Of a DNA stretch of 64,000 bases, positions 25,555 to 38,400 are shown in pieces. This stretch comes from Rutidosis leptorrhynchoides (Eukaryota > Streptophyta > Magnoliopsida > Asterales > Asteraceae). The position numbers and the translations under genes are program-made. The stretch's first letter is position 1. Each line of letters begins with the position of its first letter. The DNA lies in assembly GCF_046630445.1 (NCBI RefSeq), contig NC_092341.1, positions 1,929,501 through 1,993,500 of the forward strand. Direction: 5' to 3'. The notes under the pieces are model-generated. The model did no database searches. It saw only the letters and a list, made by a program, of their open reading frames with translations, and was not told the origin of the DNA.

Positions 25555-28500
25555 TGAAATGTCCCGTTCTTATTGATTAAAAACGTTCCATATTAATTGA
25601 TTTCGTTGCGAGGTTTTGACCTCTATATGAGACGTTTTTCAAAGACTGCATTCATTTTAAAACAAACCATAACCTTTATTTCATCAATAAAGGTTTAAAA
25701 AGCTTTACGTAGATTATCAAATAATGATAATCTAAAATATCATGTTTACACACGACCATTACATAATGGTTTACAATACAAATATGTTACAACAAAATAA
25801 GTTTCTTGAATGCAGTTTTTTACACAATATCATACAAGTATGGACTCCAAATCTCGTCCTTATTTAAGTATGCGACAGTGGAAGCTCTTAATAATCACCT
25901 GAGAATAAACATGCTTAAAACGTCAACAAAAATGTTGGTGAGTTATAGGTTTAACCTATACATATCAAATCGTAACAATAGACCACAAGATTTCATATTT
26001 CAATACACATCCCATACATAGAGATAAAAATCATTCATATGGTGAACACCTGGTAACCGACATTAACAAGATGCATATATAAGAATATCCCCATCATTCC
26101 GGGACACCCTTCGGATATGATATAAATTTCGAAGTACTAAAGCATCCGGTACTTTGGATGGGGTTTGTTAGGCCCAATAGATCTATCTTTAGGATTCGCG
26201 TCAATTAGGGTGTCTGTTCCCTAATTCTTAGATTACCAGACTTAATAAAAAGGGGCATATTCGATTTCGATAATTCAACCATAGAATGTAGTTTCACGTA
26301 CTTGTGTCTATTTTGTAAATCATTTATAAAACCTGTATGTATTCTCATCCCAAAAATATTAGATTTTAAAAGTGGGACTATAACTCACTTTCACAGATTT
26401 TTACTTCGTCGAAAAGTAAGACTTGGCCACTGGTTGATTCACGAACCTATAACAATATATACATATATATCAAAGTATGTTCAAAATATATTTACAACAC
26501 TTTTAATATATTTTGATGTTTTAAGTTTATTAAGTCAGCTGTCCTCGTTAGTAACCTACAACTAGTTGTCCACAGTTAGATGTACAGAAATAAATCGATA
26601 AATATTATCTTGAATCAATCCACGACCCAGTGTATACGTATCTCAGTATTGATCATAACTCAAACTATATATATTTTGGAATCAACCTCAACCCTGTATA
26701 GCTAACTCCAACATTCACATATAGAGTGTCTATGGTTGTTCCGAAATATATATAGATGTGTCGACATGATAGGTCGAAACATTGTATACATGTCTATGGT
26801 ATCTCAAGATTACATAATATACAATATAAGTTGATTAAGTTATGGTTGGAATAGATTTGTTACCAATTTTCACGTAGCTAAAATGAGAAAAATTATCCAA
26901 TCTTGTTTTACCCATAACTTCTTCATTTTAAATCCGTTTTGAGTGAATCAAATTGCTATGGTTTCATATTGAACTCTATTTTATGAATCTAAATAGAAAA
27001 GGTATTGGTTTATTGTCGGAAAATTAAGTTACAAGTCGTTTTTGTAAAGGTAGTCATTTCAGTCGAAAGAACGACGTCTAGATGACCATTTTAGAAAACA
27101 TACTTCCACTTTGAGTTTAACCATAATTTTTGGATATAGTTTCATGTTCATAATAAAAATCATTTTCTCAGAATAACAACTTTTAAATCAAAGTTTATCA
27201 TAGTTTTTAATTAACTAACCCAAAACAGCCCGCGGTGTTACTACGACGGCGTAATTCCGGTTTTACGGTGTTTTTCGTGTTTCCAGGTTTTAAATCATTA
27301 AGTTAGCATATCATATAGATATAGAACATGTGTTTAGTTGATTTTAAAAGTCAAGTTAGAAGGATTAACTTTTGTTTGCGAACAAGTTTAGAATTAACTA
27401 AACTATGTTATAGTGATTACAAGTTTAAACCTTCGAATAAGATAGCTTTATATGTATGAATCGAATGATGTTATGAACATCATTACTACCTTAAGTTCCT
27501 TGGATAAACCTACTGGAAAAGAGAAAAATGGATCTAGCTTCAACAGATCCTTGGATGGCTCGAAGTTCTTGAAGCAGAATCATGACACGAAAACAAGTTC
27601 AAGTAAGATCATCACTTGAAATAAGATTGTTATAGTTATAGAAATTGAACCAAAGTTTGAATATGATTATTACCTTGTATTAGAATGATAACCTACTGTA
27701 AGAAACAAAGATTTCTTGAGGTTGGATGATCACCTTACAAGATTGGAAGTGAGCTAGCAAACTTGAAAGTATTCTTGATTTTATGTAACTAGAACTTGTA
27801 GAATTTATGAAGAACACTTAGAACTTGAAGATAGAACTTGAGAGAGATCAATTAGATGAAGAAAATTAAAGAATGAAAGTGTTTGTAGGTGTTTTTGGTC
27901 GTTGGTGTATGGATTAGATATAAAGGATATGTAATTTTATTTTCATGTAAATAAGTCATGAATGATTACTCATATTTTTGTAATTTTATGAGATATTTCA
28001 TGCTAGTTGCCAAATGATGGTTCCCACATGTGTTAGGTGACTCACATGGGCTGCTAAGAGTTGATCATTGGAGTGTGTATACCAATAGTACATACATCTA
28101 AAAGCTGTGTATTGTACGAGTACGAATACGGGTGCATACGAGTAGAAGGTTGATGAAACTGAACGAGGATGTAATTGTAAGCATTTTTGTTAAGTAGAAG
28201 TATTTTGATAAGTGTATTGAAGTCTTTCAAAATTGTATAAATACATATTAAAACACTACATGTATATACATTTTAACTGAGTCGTTAAGTCATCGTTAGT
28301 CGTTACATGTAAGTGTTGTTTTGAAACCTCTAGGTTAACGATCTTGTTAAATGTTGTTAACCCAATGTTTATAATATCAAATGAGATTTTAAATTATTAT
28401 ATTATCATGATATTATCATGTATGAATATCTCTTAATATGATATATATACATTAAATGTCTTTACAACGATAATCGTTACATATATGTCTCGTTTAAAAA

Positions 28501-28806
28501 TCATTAAGTTAGTAGTCTTGTTTTTATTTATGTAGTTCATTGTTAATATACGTAATGATATGTTTACTTATCATAGTATCATGTTAACTATATATATATA
28601 TCCATATATATGTCATCATATAGTTTTTACAAGCTTTAACGTTCGTGAATCATCGGTCAACTTGGGTGGTCAATTGTCTGTATGAAACATATTTCAATTA
28701 ATCAAGTCTTAACAAGTTTGATTGTTTAACATGTTGGAAACATTTAATCATGTAAATATCAATCTCAATTAATATATATAAACATGGAAAAGTTCGGGTC
28801 ACTACA
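25555..28806 (-). repeat. 3' LTR of element C (3252 bp)
   Basis: Plus-strand ends TGAAATGTCCCG and CGGGTCACTACA. Single ~180-bp sub-unit. Very close to the 5' LTR at 35413-38652. Confidence 0.95.
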
Positions 28807-28821
28807 GTACCTACCCGTTAA
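28807..28821 (-). other. Polypurine tract of element C
   Basis: TTAACGGGTAGGTAC on the minus strand, directly upstream of the 3' LTR. Its sequence together with the first LTR base is repeated at 33563-33578. Confidence 0.7.
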
Positions 28822-28841
28822 ATAAATTTCGTCCCGAAATT

Positions 28842-31800
28842 TTAGGCTGTTGAAGGTGTTGACGAATCTTCTGGAAATAGATGTGGGTATTTCTTCTTCA
28901 TCTGATCTTCACGCTCCCAGGTGAACTCGGGTCCTCTACGAGCATTCCATCGAACCTTAACAATTGGTATCTTATTTTGCTTAAGTCTTTTCACCTCACG
29001 ATCCATTATTTCGACGGGTTCTTCGATGAATTGAAATTTTTCGTTGATTTGGATTTCATCTAACGGAATAGTGAGATCTTCTTTAGCAAAACATTTCTTC
29101 AAATTCGAGACGTGGAAAGTGTTATGTACAGCCTCGAGTTGTTGAGGTAACTCAAGTCGGTAAGCCACTGGTCCGACACGATCAATAATCTTGAATGGTC
29201 CAATATACCTTGGATTTAATTTCCCTCGTTTACCAAATCAAACAACGCCTTTCCAAGGTGCAACTTTAAGCATGACCATCTCTCCAATTTCAAATTCTAT
29301 ATCTTTTCTTTTAATGTCAGCGTAGCTCTTTTGTCGACTTTGGGCGGTTTTCAACCGTTGTTGAATTTGGATGATCTTCTCGGTAGTTTCTTGTATAATC
29401 TCCGGACCCGTAATCTGTCTATCCCCCACTTCACTCCAAAAAATCGGAGACCTGCACTTTCTACCATAAAGTGCTTCAAACGGCGCCATATCAATGCTTG
29501 AATGGTAGCTGTTGTTGTAGGAAAATTCTGCTAACGGTAGATGTCGATCCCAACTGTTTCCGAAATCAATAACACATGCTCGTAGCATGTCTTCAAGCGT
29601 TTGTATCGTCCTTTCGCTCTGCCCATCAGTTTGTGGATGATAGGCAGTACTCATGTCTAGACGAGTTCCTAATGCTTGCTGTAATGTCTGCCAGAATCTT
29701 GAAATAAATCTGCCATCCCTATCAGAGATAATAGAGATTGGTATTCCATGTCTGGAGACGACTTCCTTCAAATACAGTCATGCTAACTTCTCCATCTTGT
29801 CATCTTCTCTTATTGGTAGGAAGTGTGCTGATTTGGTGAGACGATCAACTATTACCCAAATAGTATCAAAACCACTTGCAGTCCTTGGCAATTTAGTGAT
29901 GAAATCCATGGTAATGTTTTCCCATTTCCATTCCGGGATTTCGGGTTGTTGAAGTAGACCTGATGGTTTCTGATGCTCAGCTTTGACCTTAGAACACGTC
30001 AAACATTCTCCTACGTATTTAGCAACATCGGCTTTCATACCCGGCCACCAAAAATGTTTCTTGAGATCCTTGTACATCTTCCCCGTTCCAGGATGTATTG
30101 AGTATCTGGTTTTATGAGCTTCTCTAAGTACCATTTCTCTCATATCTCCAAATTTTGGTACCCAAATCCTTTCAGCCCTATACCGGGTTCCGTCTTCCCG
30201 AATATTAAGATGTTGCTCCGATCCTTTGGGTATTTCATCCTTTAAATTTCCCTCTTTTAAAACTCCTTGTTGCGCCTCCTTTATTTGAGTAGTAAGGTTA
30301 TTATGAATCATTATATTCATAGATTTTACTCGAATGGGTTCTCTGTCCTTCCTGCTCAAGGCATCGGCTACTACATTTGCCTTCCCCGGGTGGTAACGAA
30401 TCTCAAAGTCGTAATCATTCAATAATTCAATCCACCTACGCTGCCTCATATTCAGTTGTTTCTGATTAAATATGTGTTGAAGACTTTTGTGGTCGGTATA
30501 TATAATACTTTTTACCCCATATAAGTAGTGCCTCCAAGTCTTTAATGCAAAAACAACCGCGCCTAATTCCAAATCATGCGTCGTATAATTTTGTTCGTGA
30601 ATCTTCAATTGTCTAGACGCATAAGCAATCACCTTCATTCGTTGCATTAATACACAACCGAGACCTTGCTTTGATGCGTCACAATAAATCACAAAATCAT
30701 TATTCCCTTCAGGCAATGACAATATAGGTGCCGTAGTTAGCTTTTTCTTCAATAACTGAAACGCTTTCTCTTGTTCATCATTCCATTCAAATTTCTTCCC
30801 TTTATGCGTTAATGCAGTCAAGGGTTTTGCTATTCTGGAAAAGTCTTGGATGAACCTTCTGTAGTAACCAGCTAGTCCTAAAAACTGGCGTATGTGTTTC
30901 GGAGTTTTCGGGGTTTCCCACTTTTCAACAGTTTCTATCTTTGTCGGATCCACCTTAATACCTTCTTTGTTCACTATGTGACCGAGAAATTGAACTTCTT
31001 CCAACTAAAATGCACACTTTGAAAACTTAGCGTACAATTCTTCCTTCCTCAATACTTCTAACACCTTTCTCAAATGTTCACCGTGTTCTTGGTCATTCTT
31101 TGAGTAAATAAGTATGTCATCAATGAAAACAATGACAAACTTGTCAAGGTATGGTCCACACACTCGGTTCATAAGGTCCATGAACACAGCTGGTGCATTA
31201 GTTAAACCAAACGGCATGACCATAAACTCGTAATGACCGTAACGTGTTCTGAAAGCAGTCTTTGGAATATCATCTTCTTTCACCCGCATTTGATGATACC
31301 CGGAACGTAAGTCAATCTTTGAATAAACAGACGAGCCTTGTAGTTGATCAAATAAGTCGTCGATTCTCGGTAGTGGGTAGCGGTTCTTGATGGTAAGTTT
31401 GTTTAACTCTCGGTAGTCGATACACAACCTGAATGTACCATCTTTCTTCTTGACAAACAAAACAGGAGCTCCCCACGGTGATGTGCTTGGTCGAATGAAA
31501 CCACGCTCTAAAAGTTCTTGTAATTGGCTTTGCAGTTCTTTCATCTCGCTGGGTGCGAGTCTGTAAGGAGCACGAGCTATTGGTGCAGCTCCTGGTACAA
31601 GATCTATTTGAAATTCAACGGATCGATGTGGGGGTAATCCCGGTAATTCTTTCGGAAATACATCGGGAAATTCTTTTGCAATGGGAACATCATTGATGCT
31701 CTTTTCTTCAGTTTGTACTTTCTCGACGTGTGCTAAAACAGCATAGCAACCTTTTCTTATTAGTTTTTGTGCCTTCAAATTACTAATAAGATGTAGCTTC

Positions 31801-32557
31801 GTGTTGCCCTTTTCTCCGTACACCATTAAGGGTTTTCCTTTTTCTCGTATAATGTGAATTGCATTTTTGTAACAAACGATCTCTGCTTTCACTTCTTTCA
31901 ACCAGTCCATACCGATTATCACATCAAAACTCCCTAATTCTACTGGTATCAAATCAATCTTAAATGTTTCGCTAACCAGTTTAATTTCTCGATTCCGACA
32001 TATATTATCTGCTGAAATTAATTTACCATTTGCTAATTCGAGTAAAAATTTACTATCCAAAGGCGTCAATGGACAACTTAATTTAGCACAAAAATCTCTA
32101 CTCATATAGCTTCTATCCGCACCCGAATCAAATAAAACGTAAGCAGATTTATTGTCAATAAGAAACGTACCCGTAACAAGCTCTGGGTCTTCCTGTGCCT
32201 CTGCCGCATTAATATTGAAAACTCTTCCGCGGCCTTGTCCATTCGTGTTCTCCTGGTTCGGGCAATTTCTAATAATGTGGTCCGGTTTTCCACATTTATA
32301 ACAAACTACATTGGCATAACTTGCTCCGACACTACTTGCTCCGCCATTACTCGTTCTGACACCATTTGTTCCTTTCGTTCTATTAACCCCTGGTCCGTGG
32401 ATCTCACACTTCGCCGCGCTATGACCATTTCTTTTACACTTGTTACAAAATTTGGTGCAGAACCCCGAGTGATACTTTTCATACCTTTGGCATAGCTGCT
32501 TCTGATTGTTGTTGTTGTTGCGGTTATTATTGTTGTTGGGATGATTGTTGTAGTTGC

Positions 32558-32591
<34 letters not shown>

Positions 32592-33425
32592 GCGCTGTTT
32601 GTTGTAGTTGCGATTGATGTTGCGATTGTTGGGATAATTGTTGCGATTATTGTTGTTATTGCTGTTGTTGTTGTATTGGTGATTCTTATCACCGTTTTCC
32701 TCCCACTTTCTTTTGACTTGCTTCACATTGGCCTCTTCAGCAGTCTGTTCTTTAATTCTTTCTTCAATCTGGTTCACTAGTTTGTGAGCCATTCTACATG
32801 CCTGTTGTATGGAGGCGGGCTCGTGTGAACTTATATCTTCTTGGATTCTTTCCGGTAATCCTTTCACAAATGCGTCGATCTTCTCTTCCTCATTTTCGAA
32901 TGCTCCCGGACACAATAGGCACAATTCTGTGAATCGTCTTTCGTACGTGGTAATATCAAATCCTTGGGTTCGTAACCCTCTAAGTTCTGTCTTGAGCTTA
33001 TTGACCTCGGTTCTGGGACGGTACTTCTCGTTCATCAAGTGCTTGAATGCTGACCACGGTAGTGCGTACGCATCGTCTTGTCCCACTTGCTCTAGATAGG
33101 TATTCCACCATGTTAACGTAGAACCTGTGAAGGTATGCGTAGCGTACTTCACTTTGTCCTCTTCAGTACACTTACTTATGGCAAACACCGATTCGACCTT
33201 CTCGGTCCACCGTTTCAATCCGATCGGTCCTTCGGTTCCATCAAATTCTAAAGGTTTGCAGGCAGTGAATTCTTTGTAGGTGCATCCTACACGATTTCCT
33301 GTACTGCTAGATCCCAGGTTATTGTTGGTATGTAGTGCAGCCTGTACTGCGGCTATGTTTGAAGCTAGAAAAGTACGGAATTCCTCTTCATTCATATTCA
33401 CGGTGTGTCGAGTAGTCGGTGCCAT
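28842..33425 (-). pseudogene. Element C gag-pol polyprotein with three nonsense codons
   Basis: One frame from [15 protein letters not shown] (33425) to the stop after [10 protein letters not shown] (28842). Domains: gag with a poly-Asn tract and two CCHC knuckles; protease [12 protein letters not shown] with MPFGLTNAP and [10 protein letters not shown]; RNase H ([13 protein letters not shown]); integrase with HHCC region and D,D,E core ([13 protein letters not shown]); chromodomain ([18 protein letters not shown]). In-frame stops lie at 31005-31007 (Trp codon in relatives), 29778-29780 and 29238-29240 (Arg CGA in relatives). All are one-base C-to-T or G-to-A changes and there is no frameshift. 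The upstream in-frame ATG at 33461 is possible, but MAPTT is the conserved gag start. Confidence 0.93.
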
Positions 33426-33562
33426 TTCCTTCAAAATAGTCAAATGGAACAAGTTAATCATACAGAATATTAAGAGTAGTTAATAGTATTTCGTAGCATA
33501 ATATGAACTCATTTATAAAAGCTTTTTCTTCATATTAGCGTTTTATAAGTTTAAATTCGGGT

Positions 33563-33578
33563 AGTACCTACCCGTTAA
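33563..33578 (-). other. Internal copy of PPT/LTR junction in element C
   Basis: AGTACCTACCCGTTAA (plus strand) is identical over 16 bp to 28806-28821, the junction of PPT and LTR. It lies about 140 bp upstream of gag and forms a small hairpin (GGGTAG-GTA-CTACCC on the sense strand). Confidence 0.75.
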
Positions 33579-33766
33579 GTTCATACTTAGTAGCTAATAT
33601 ACAATTCAACTACTACAATTCTATATGAAAAACTGATTATAATAATATTTCGCGTTCAAACTTTTACACAATATTTTACAAACTTACAATACCGCTTATT
33701 TTACATATAGCATGAAATATAGCACACAATAAATTTGATACAAGATGGTTGTGAAGATAATTCTAG

Positions 33767-34450
33767 CTAGTACACAATTCGTTCAGCAAAGGCAATAAAG
33801 ACACGTAATTCATACGTCCAGAAACAAGTCATGCATTCTGGTTTTACTAGGATTACTTCCCATCCTTGGTCTTGTGGAACATAACTGTTATGGCCGTTGA
33901 TAAGACAGCGTGTTGTAACGTCGTCAAAGGGACGAGGGTTACGTAATGTCCAACAGTCCCGTAACAATCTAAAAACCTCATTTCTTACCCCAATTACCGA
34001 CTCCGTCACTTGTGGGAACGTTTTGTTTAATAGTTGTAGCTCGATGTTCTTGTTCTCATTTTCGTGAGAAGCGAACATTACTAATCCGTAAGCATAACAT
34101 GCTTCTTTATGTTGCATGTTAGCCGCTTTTTCTAAATCACGAAGTCCAATATTCGGATATATTGAGTCAAAATAATTTCTTAACCCATAGCGTAAAATAG
34201 CATTTGGGTTCCCCGCAATATATGCGTCAAAGTAAACACATCGTAACTTATGGATTTCCCAATGTGATATCCCCCATCTTTCGAACGAAAGCCTTTTATA
34301 AACCAAGGAATTCTTGGAACGTTCTTCGAATGTCTTACAAACTGATCTCGCCTTAAATAGTTGTGCCGAAGAATTCTGACCGACTCTAGACAAGATTTCA
34401 TCAATCATGTCTCCGGGTAGGTCTCTTAAAATATTGGGTTGTCTATCCAT
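33767..34450 (-). CDS. Retrotransposon-borne F-box protein (element C), intact
   Basis: 227 residues. An F-box lies at about residues 6-55 (ILRDLPGDMIDEILSRV, then SVCKTF and VYKRLSF). The rest matches what I know of plant At1g67623/At2g35280-type F-box proteins: a Cys/Gly-Asn-Pro region (GNPNAILRYGLRNYF), a Sel1/TPR-like helical pair (LEKAANMQHKEACYAYGLVMF) and a C-terminal Cys/Trp cluster. F-box proteins of this kind bind SKP1 and serve as substrate adaptors of SCF ubiquitin ligases; the target here is unknown. It lies between the acidic ORF and gag, in the same sense, and is open throughout although gag-pol of this copy is not. It is probably made from a spliced RNA, since an acceptor site lies 14 nt upstream. 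ATG chosen: first Met, conserved in B, C and D. Confidence 0.82.
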   Translation of the reverse strand: MDRQPNILRDLPGDMIDEILSRVGQNSSAQLFKARSVCKTFEERSKNSLVYKRLSFERWGISHWEIHKLRCVYFDAYIAGNPNAILRYGLRNYFDSIYPNIGLRDLEKAANMQHKEACYAYGLVMFASHENENKNIELQLLNKTFPQVTESVIGVRNEVFRLLRDCWTLRNPRPFDDVTTRCLINGHNSYVPQDQGWEVILVKPECMTCFWTYELRVFIAFAERIVY

Positions 34451-34464
34451 TTTGTGTTTTTATA

Positions 34465-34466
34465 CT
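34465..34466 (-). other. 3' splice acceptor before F-box ORF (element C)
   Basis: Sense strand CTCTTGTCTATTTTACAG|TATA, with a pyrimidine-rich stretch behind it, 14 nt before the ATG. The U-rich DNA between the acidic ORF and this site resembles a plant intron. The same site is at 38904-38905 in B. The donor is not determined. Confidence 0.45.
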
Positions 34467-34588
34467 GTAAAATAGACAAGAGTTAGATTCATAAAAAAAA
34501 ATACTTATTAATACAAGCAATTTTTACATATATCATAAAGCATAAGCACACTATATTACATATATTACACCACACGAATACAACTATC

Positions 34589-35203
34589 TTATTCCGACTT
34601 GCTTGTTTCTTCTTCTTCGGTTTTGGATCGTTTTGCCAAGTTTCTAGGGATATATGATGTTCCCATAATACGAGCCGTCGTTATCCATATTGGTTTAGAA
34701 AAACCTGGTGGTTTAGAGGTTCCCGGGTCATTGTTACAACTTAAGGACTTCGGGGGTTGACGATACATATAAAGTTCATCGGGGTTGGAATTAGATTTCT
34801 CTATTTTTATGCCCTTTCCCTTATTATTTTCTTTTGCCTTTTTAAATTCAGTTGGGGTAATTTCTATAACATCATCGGAATTCTCGTCGGAATCCAATTC
34901 ATCGGAGAATTGGTAATCCTCCCAATATTTTGCTTCCTTGGCGGAAACACCATTGACCATAATTAACCTTGGTCGGTTGGTTGAGGATTTTCTTTTACTT
35001 AACTATTTTATTATTTCCCCCACCGGTTCTATTTCTTCATCCGGTTCCGATTCTTCTTCCGGTTCCGATTCTTCTTCCGGTTCTGACTCTTCTTCCGGTT
35101 CCTCTTCGGGAACTTGTGAATCAGTCCACGAATCATTCCAATTTACATTTGACTCTTCATTATTATTAGGTGAGTCAATGGGACTTGTTCTAGAGGTAGA
35201 CAT
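34589..35203 (-). pseudogene. Element C acidic ORF with one nonsense codon
   Basis: 205 codons from MSTSRTSPID to ...ETSKSE and stop. The N-terminal half is Glu/Pro/Ser-rich with EPEEES repeats. The middle holds RPRLIMVNGVSAKEAKYWED and a Ser/Asp cluster; the C-terminal part is basic then acidic (GTSYIPRNLAKRSKTEEEE). The frame is broken once, at 35003-35005, by TAG where element D has a Trp codon. No domain recognised; the unit lies directly downstream of the primer site and upstream of the F-box ORF. Confidence 0.82.
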
Positions 35204-35397
35204 CTATCACATAATATCAAATGCGTTAAGAGATTAATATATCACATAATATTCACATGTTAAAAATATATAGTTTCCAACAAAATTTGTTAAGCAATCA
35301 TTTTTCAAGTAAACACGGTCGAAGTCCAGACTCACTAATGCATCCTAACAAACTCGATAAGACACACTAATGCAAAATTCTGGTTCTCTAAGACCAA

Positions 35398-35410
35398 CGC
35401 TCTGATACCA
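35398..35410 (-). other. Primer-binding site of element C (initiator Met-tRNA)
   Basis: The minus strand reads TGGTATCAGAGCG two bases after the 5' LTR, a perfect 12-base match to the tRNA-iMet complement. Confidence 0.92.
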
Positions 35411-35412
35411 AC

Positions 35413-38400
35413 TGAAATGTCCCGTTCTTATTGATTAAAAACGTTCCATATTAATTGATTTCGTTGCGAGGTTTTGACCTCTATATGAGACGTTTTTCAA
35501 AGACTGCATTCATTTTAAAAAAAACCATAACCTTTATTTCATCAATAAAGGTTTAAAAAGCTTTACGTAGATTATCAAATAATGATAATCTAAAATATCA
35601 TGTTTACACACGACCATTACATAATGGTTTACAATACAAATATGTTACAACAAAATAAGTTTCTTGAATGCAGTTTTTTTACACAATATCATACAAGCAT
35701 GGACTCCAAATCTCGTCCTTATTTAAGTATGTGACAGCGGAAGCTCTTAATAATCACCTGAGAATAAAAATGCTTAAAACGTCAACAAAAATGTTGGTGA
35801 GTTATAGGTTTAACCTATACATATCAAATCGTAACAATAGACCACAAGATTTCATATTTCAATACACATCCCATACATAGAGATAAAAATCATTCATATG
35901 ATGAACACCTGGTAACCGACATTAACAAGATGCATATATAAGAATATCCCCATCATTCCGGGACACCCTTCGGATATGATATAAATTTCGAAGTACTAAA
36001 GCATCCGGTACTTTGGATGGGGTTTGTTAGGCCCAATAGATCTAACTTTAGGATTCGCGTCAATTAGGGTGTCTGTTCCCTAATTCTTAGATTACCAGAC
36101 TTAATAAAAAGGGGCATATTCGATTTCGATAATTCAACCATAGAATGTAGTTTCACGTACTTGTGTCTATTTTGTAAATCATTTATAAAACCTGCATGTA
36201 TTCTCATCCCAAAAATATTAGATTTTAAAAGTGGGACTATAACTCACTTTCACAGATTTTTACTTCGTCGGGAAGTAAGACTTGGCCACTGGTTGATTCA
36301 CGAACCTATAACAATATATACATATATATCAAAGTATGTTCAAAATATATTTACAACACTTTTAATATATTTTGATGTTTTAAGTTTATTAAGTCAGCTG
36401 TCCTCGTTAGTAACCTACAACTAGTTGTCCACAGTTAGATGTACAGAAATAAATCGATAAATATTATCTTGAATCAATCCACGACCCAGTGTATACGTAT
36501 CTCAGTATTGATCACAACTCAAACTATATATATTTTGGAATCAACCTCAACCCTGTATAGCTAACTCCAACATTCACATATAGAGTGTCTATGGTTGTTC
36601 CGAAATATATATAGATGTGTCGACATGATAGGTCAAAACATTGTATACGTGTCTATGGTATCTCAAGATTACATAATATACAATATAAGTTGATTAAGTT
36701 ATGGTTGGAATAGATTTGTTACCAATTTTCACGTAGCTAAAATGAGAAAAATTATCCAATCTTGTTTTACCCATAACTTCTTCATTTTAAATCCGTTTTG
36801 AGTGAATCAAATTGCTATGGTTTCATATTGAACTCTATTTAGAAAAAGTATTGGTTTATAGTCGGAAAATTAAGTTACAAGTCATTTTTGTAAAGGTAGT
36901 CATTTCAGTCGAAAGAACGACGTCTAGATGACCATTTTAGAAAACATACTTCCACTTTGAGTTTAACCATAATTTTTGGATATAGTTTCATGTTCATAAT
37001 AAAAATCATTTTCTCAGAATAACAACTTTTAAATCAAAGTTTATCATAGTTTTTAATTAACTAACTCAAAACAGCCCGCGGTGTTACTACGACGGCGTAA
37101 TTCCGGTTTTACGGTGTTTTTCGTGTTTCCAGGTTTTAAATCATTAAGTTAGCATATCATATAGATATAGAACATGTGTTTAGTTGATTTTAAAAGTCAA
37201 GTTAGAAGGATTAACTTTTGTTTGCGAACAAGTTTAGAATTAACTAAACTATGTTCTAGTGATTACAAGTTTAAACCTTCGAATAAGATAGCTTTATATG
37301 TATGAATCGAATGATGTTATGAACATCATTACTACCCTAAGTTCCTTGGATAAACCTACTGGAAAAGAGAAAAATGGATCTAGCTTCAACGGATCCTTGG
37401 ATGGCTCGAAGTTCTTGAAGCAGAATCATGACACGAAAACAAGTTCAAGTAAGATCATCACTTGAAATAAGATTGTTATAGTTATAGAAATTGAACCAAA
37501 GTTTGAATATGATTATTACCTTGTATTAGAATGATAACCTACTGTAAGAAACAAAGATTTCTTGAGGTTGGATGATCACCTTACAAGATTGGAAGTGAGC
37601 TAGCAAACTTGAAAGTATTCTTGATTTTATGTAACTAGAACTTGTAGAATTTATGAAGAACACTTAGAACTTGAAGATAGAACTTGAGAGAGATCAATTA
37701 GATGAAGAAAATTAAAGAATGAAAGTGTTTGTAGGTGTTTTTGGTCGTTGGTGTATGGATTAGATATAAAGGATATGTAATTTTATTTTCATGTAAATAA
37801 GTCATGAATGATTACTCATATTTTTGTAATTTTATGAGATATTTCATGCTAATTGCCAAATGATGGTTCCCACATGTGTTAGGTGACTCACATGGGCTGC
37901 TAAGAGTTGATCATTGGAGTGTATATACCAATAGTACATACATCTAAAAGCTGTGTATTGTACGAGTACGAATACGGGTGCATACGAGTAGAAGGTTGAT
38001 GAAACTGAACGAGGATGTAATTGTAAGCATTTTTGTTAAGTAGAAGTATTTTGATAAGTGTATTGAAGTCTTTCAAAATTGTATAAATACATATTAAAAC
38101 ACTACATGTATATACATTTTAACTGAGTCGTTAAGTCATCGTTAGTCGTTACATGTAAGTGTTGTTTTGAAACCTCTAGGTTAACGATCTTGTTAAATGT
38201 TGTTAACCCAATGTTTATAATATCAAATGAGATTTTAAATTATTATATTATCATGATATTATCATGTATGAATATCTCTTAATATGATATATATACATTA
38301 AATGTCTTTACAACAATAATCGTTACATATATGTCTCGTTTAAAAATCATTAAGTTAGTAGTCTTGTTTTTATATATGTAGTTCATTGTTAATATACGTA

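Noticed and set aside
25065..25580. 171-codon protein ending in ...GTSMKCPVLID
   Set aside because: The last codons come from the LTR of element C; the true ORF resumes at 38653.
32541..32780. Val-rich ORFs opposite gag (also at 40590 and 55278)
   Set aside because: Complement of the AAC repeat that encodes poly-Asn in Gag.
36161..36424. 87-codon ORF (MCLFCKSFIKPA...) recurring antisense to the LTRs
   Set aside because: Antisense to the LTR; in some copies it runs into the TA microsatellite as Ile-Tyr repeats. No codon-level conservation beyond that of the DNA.
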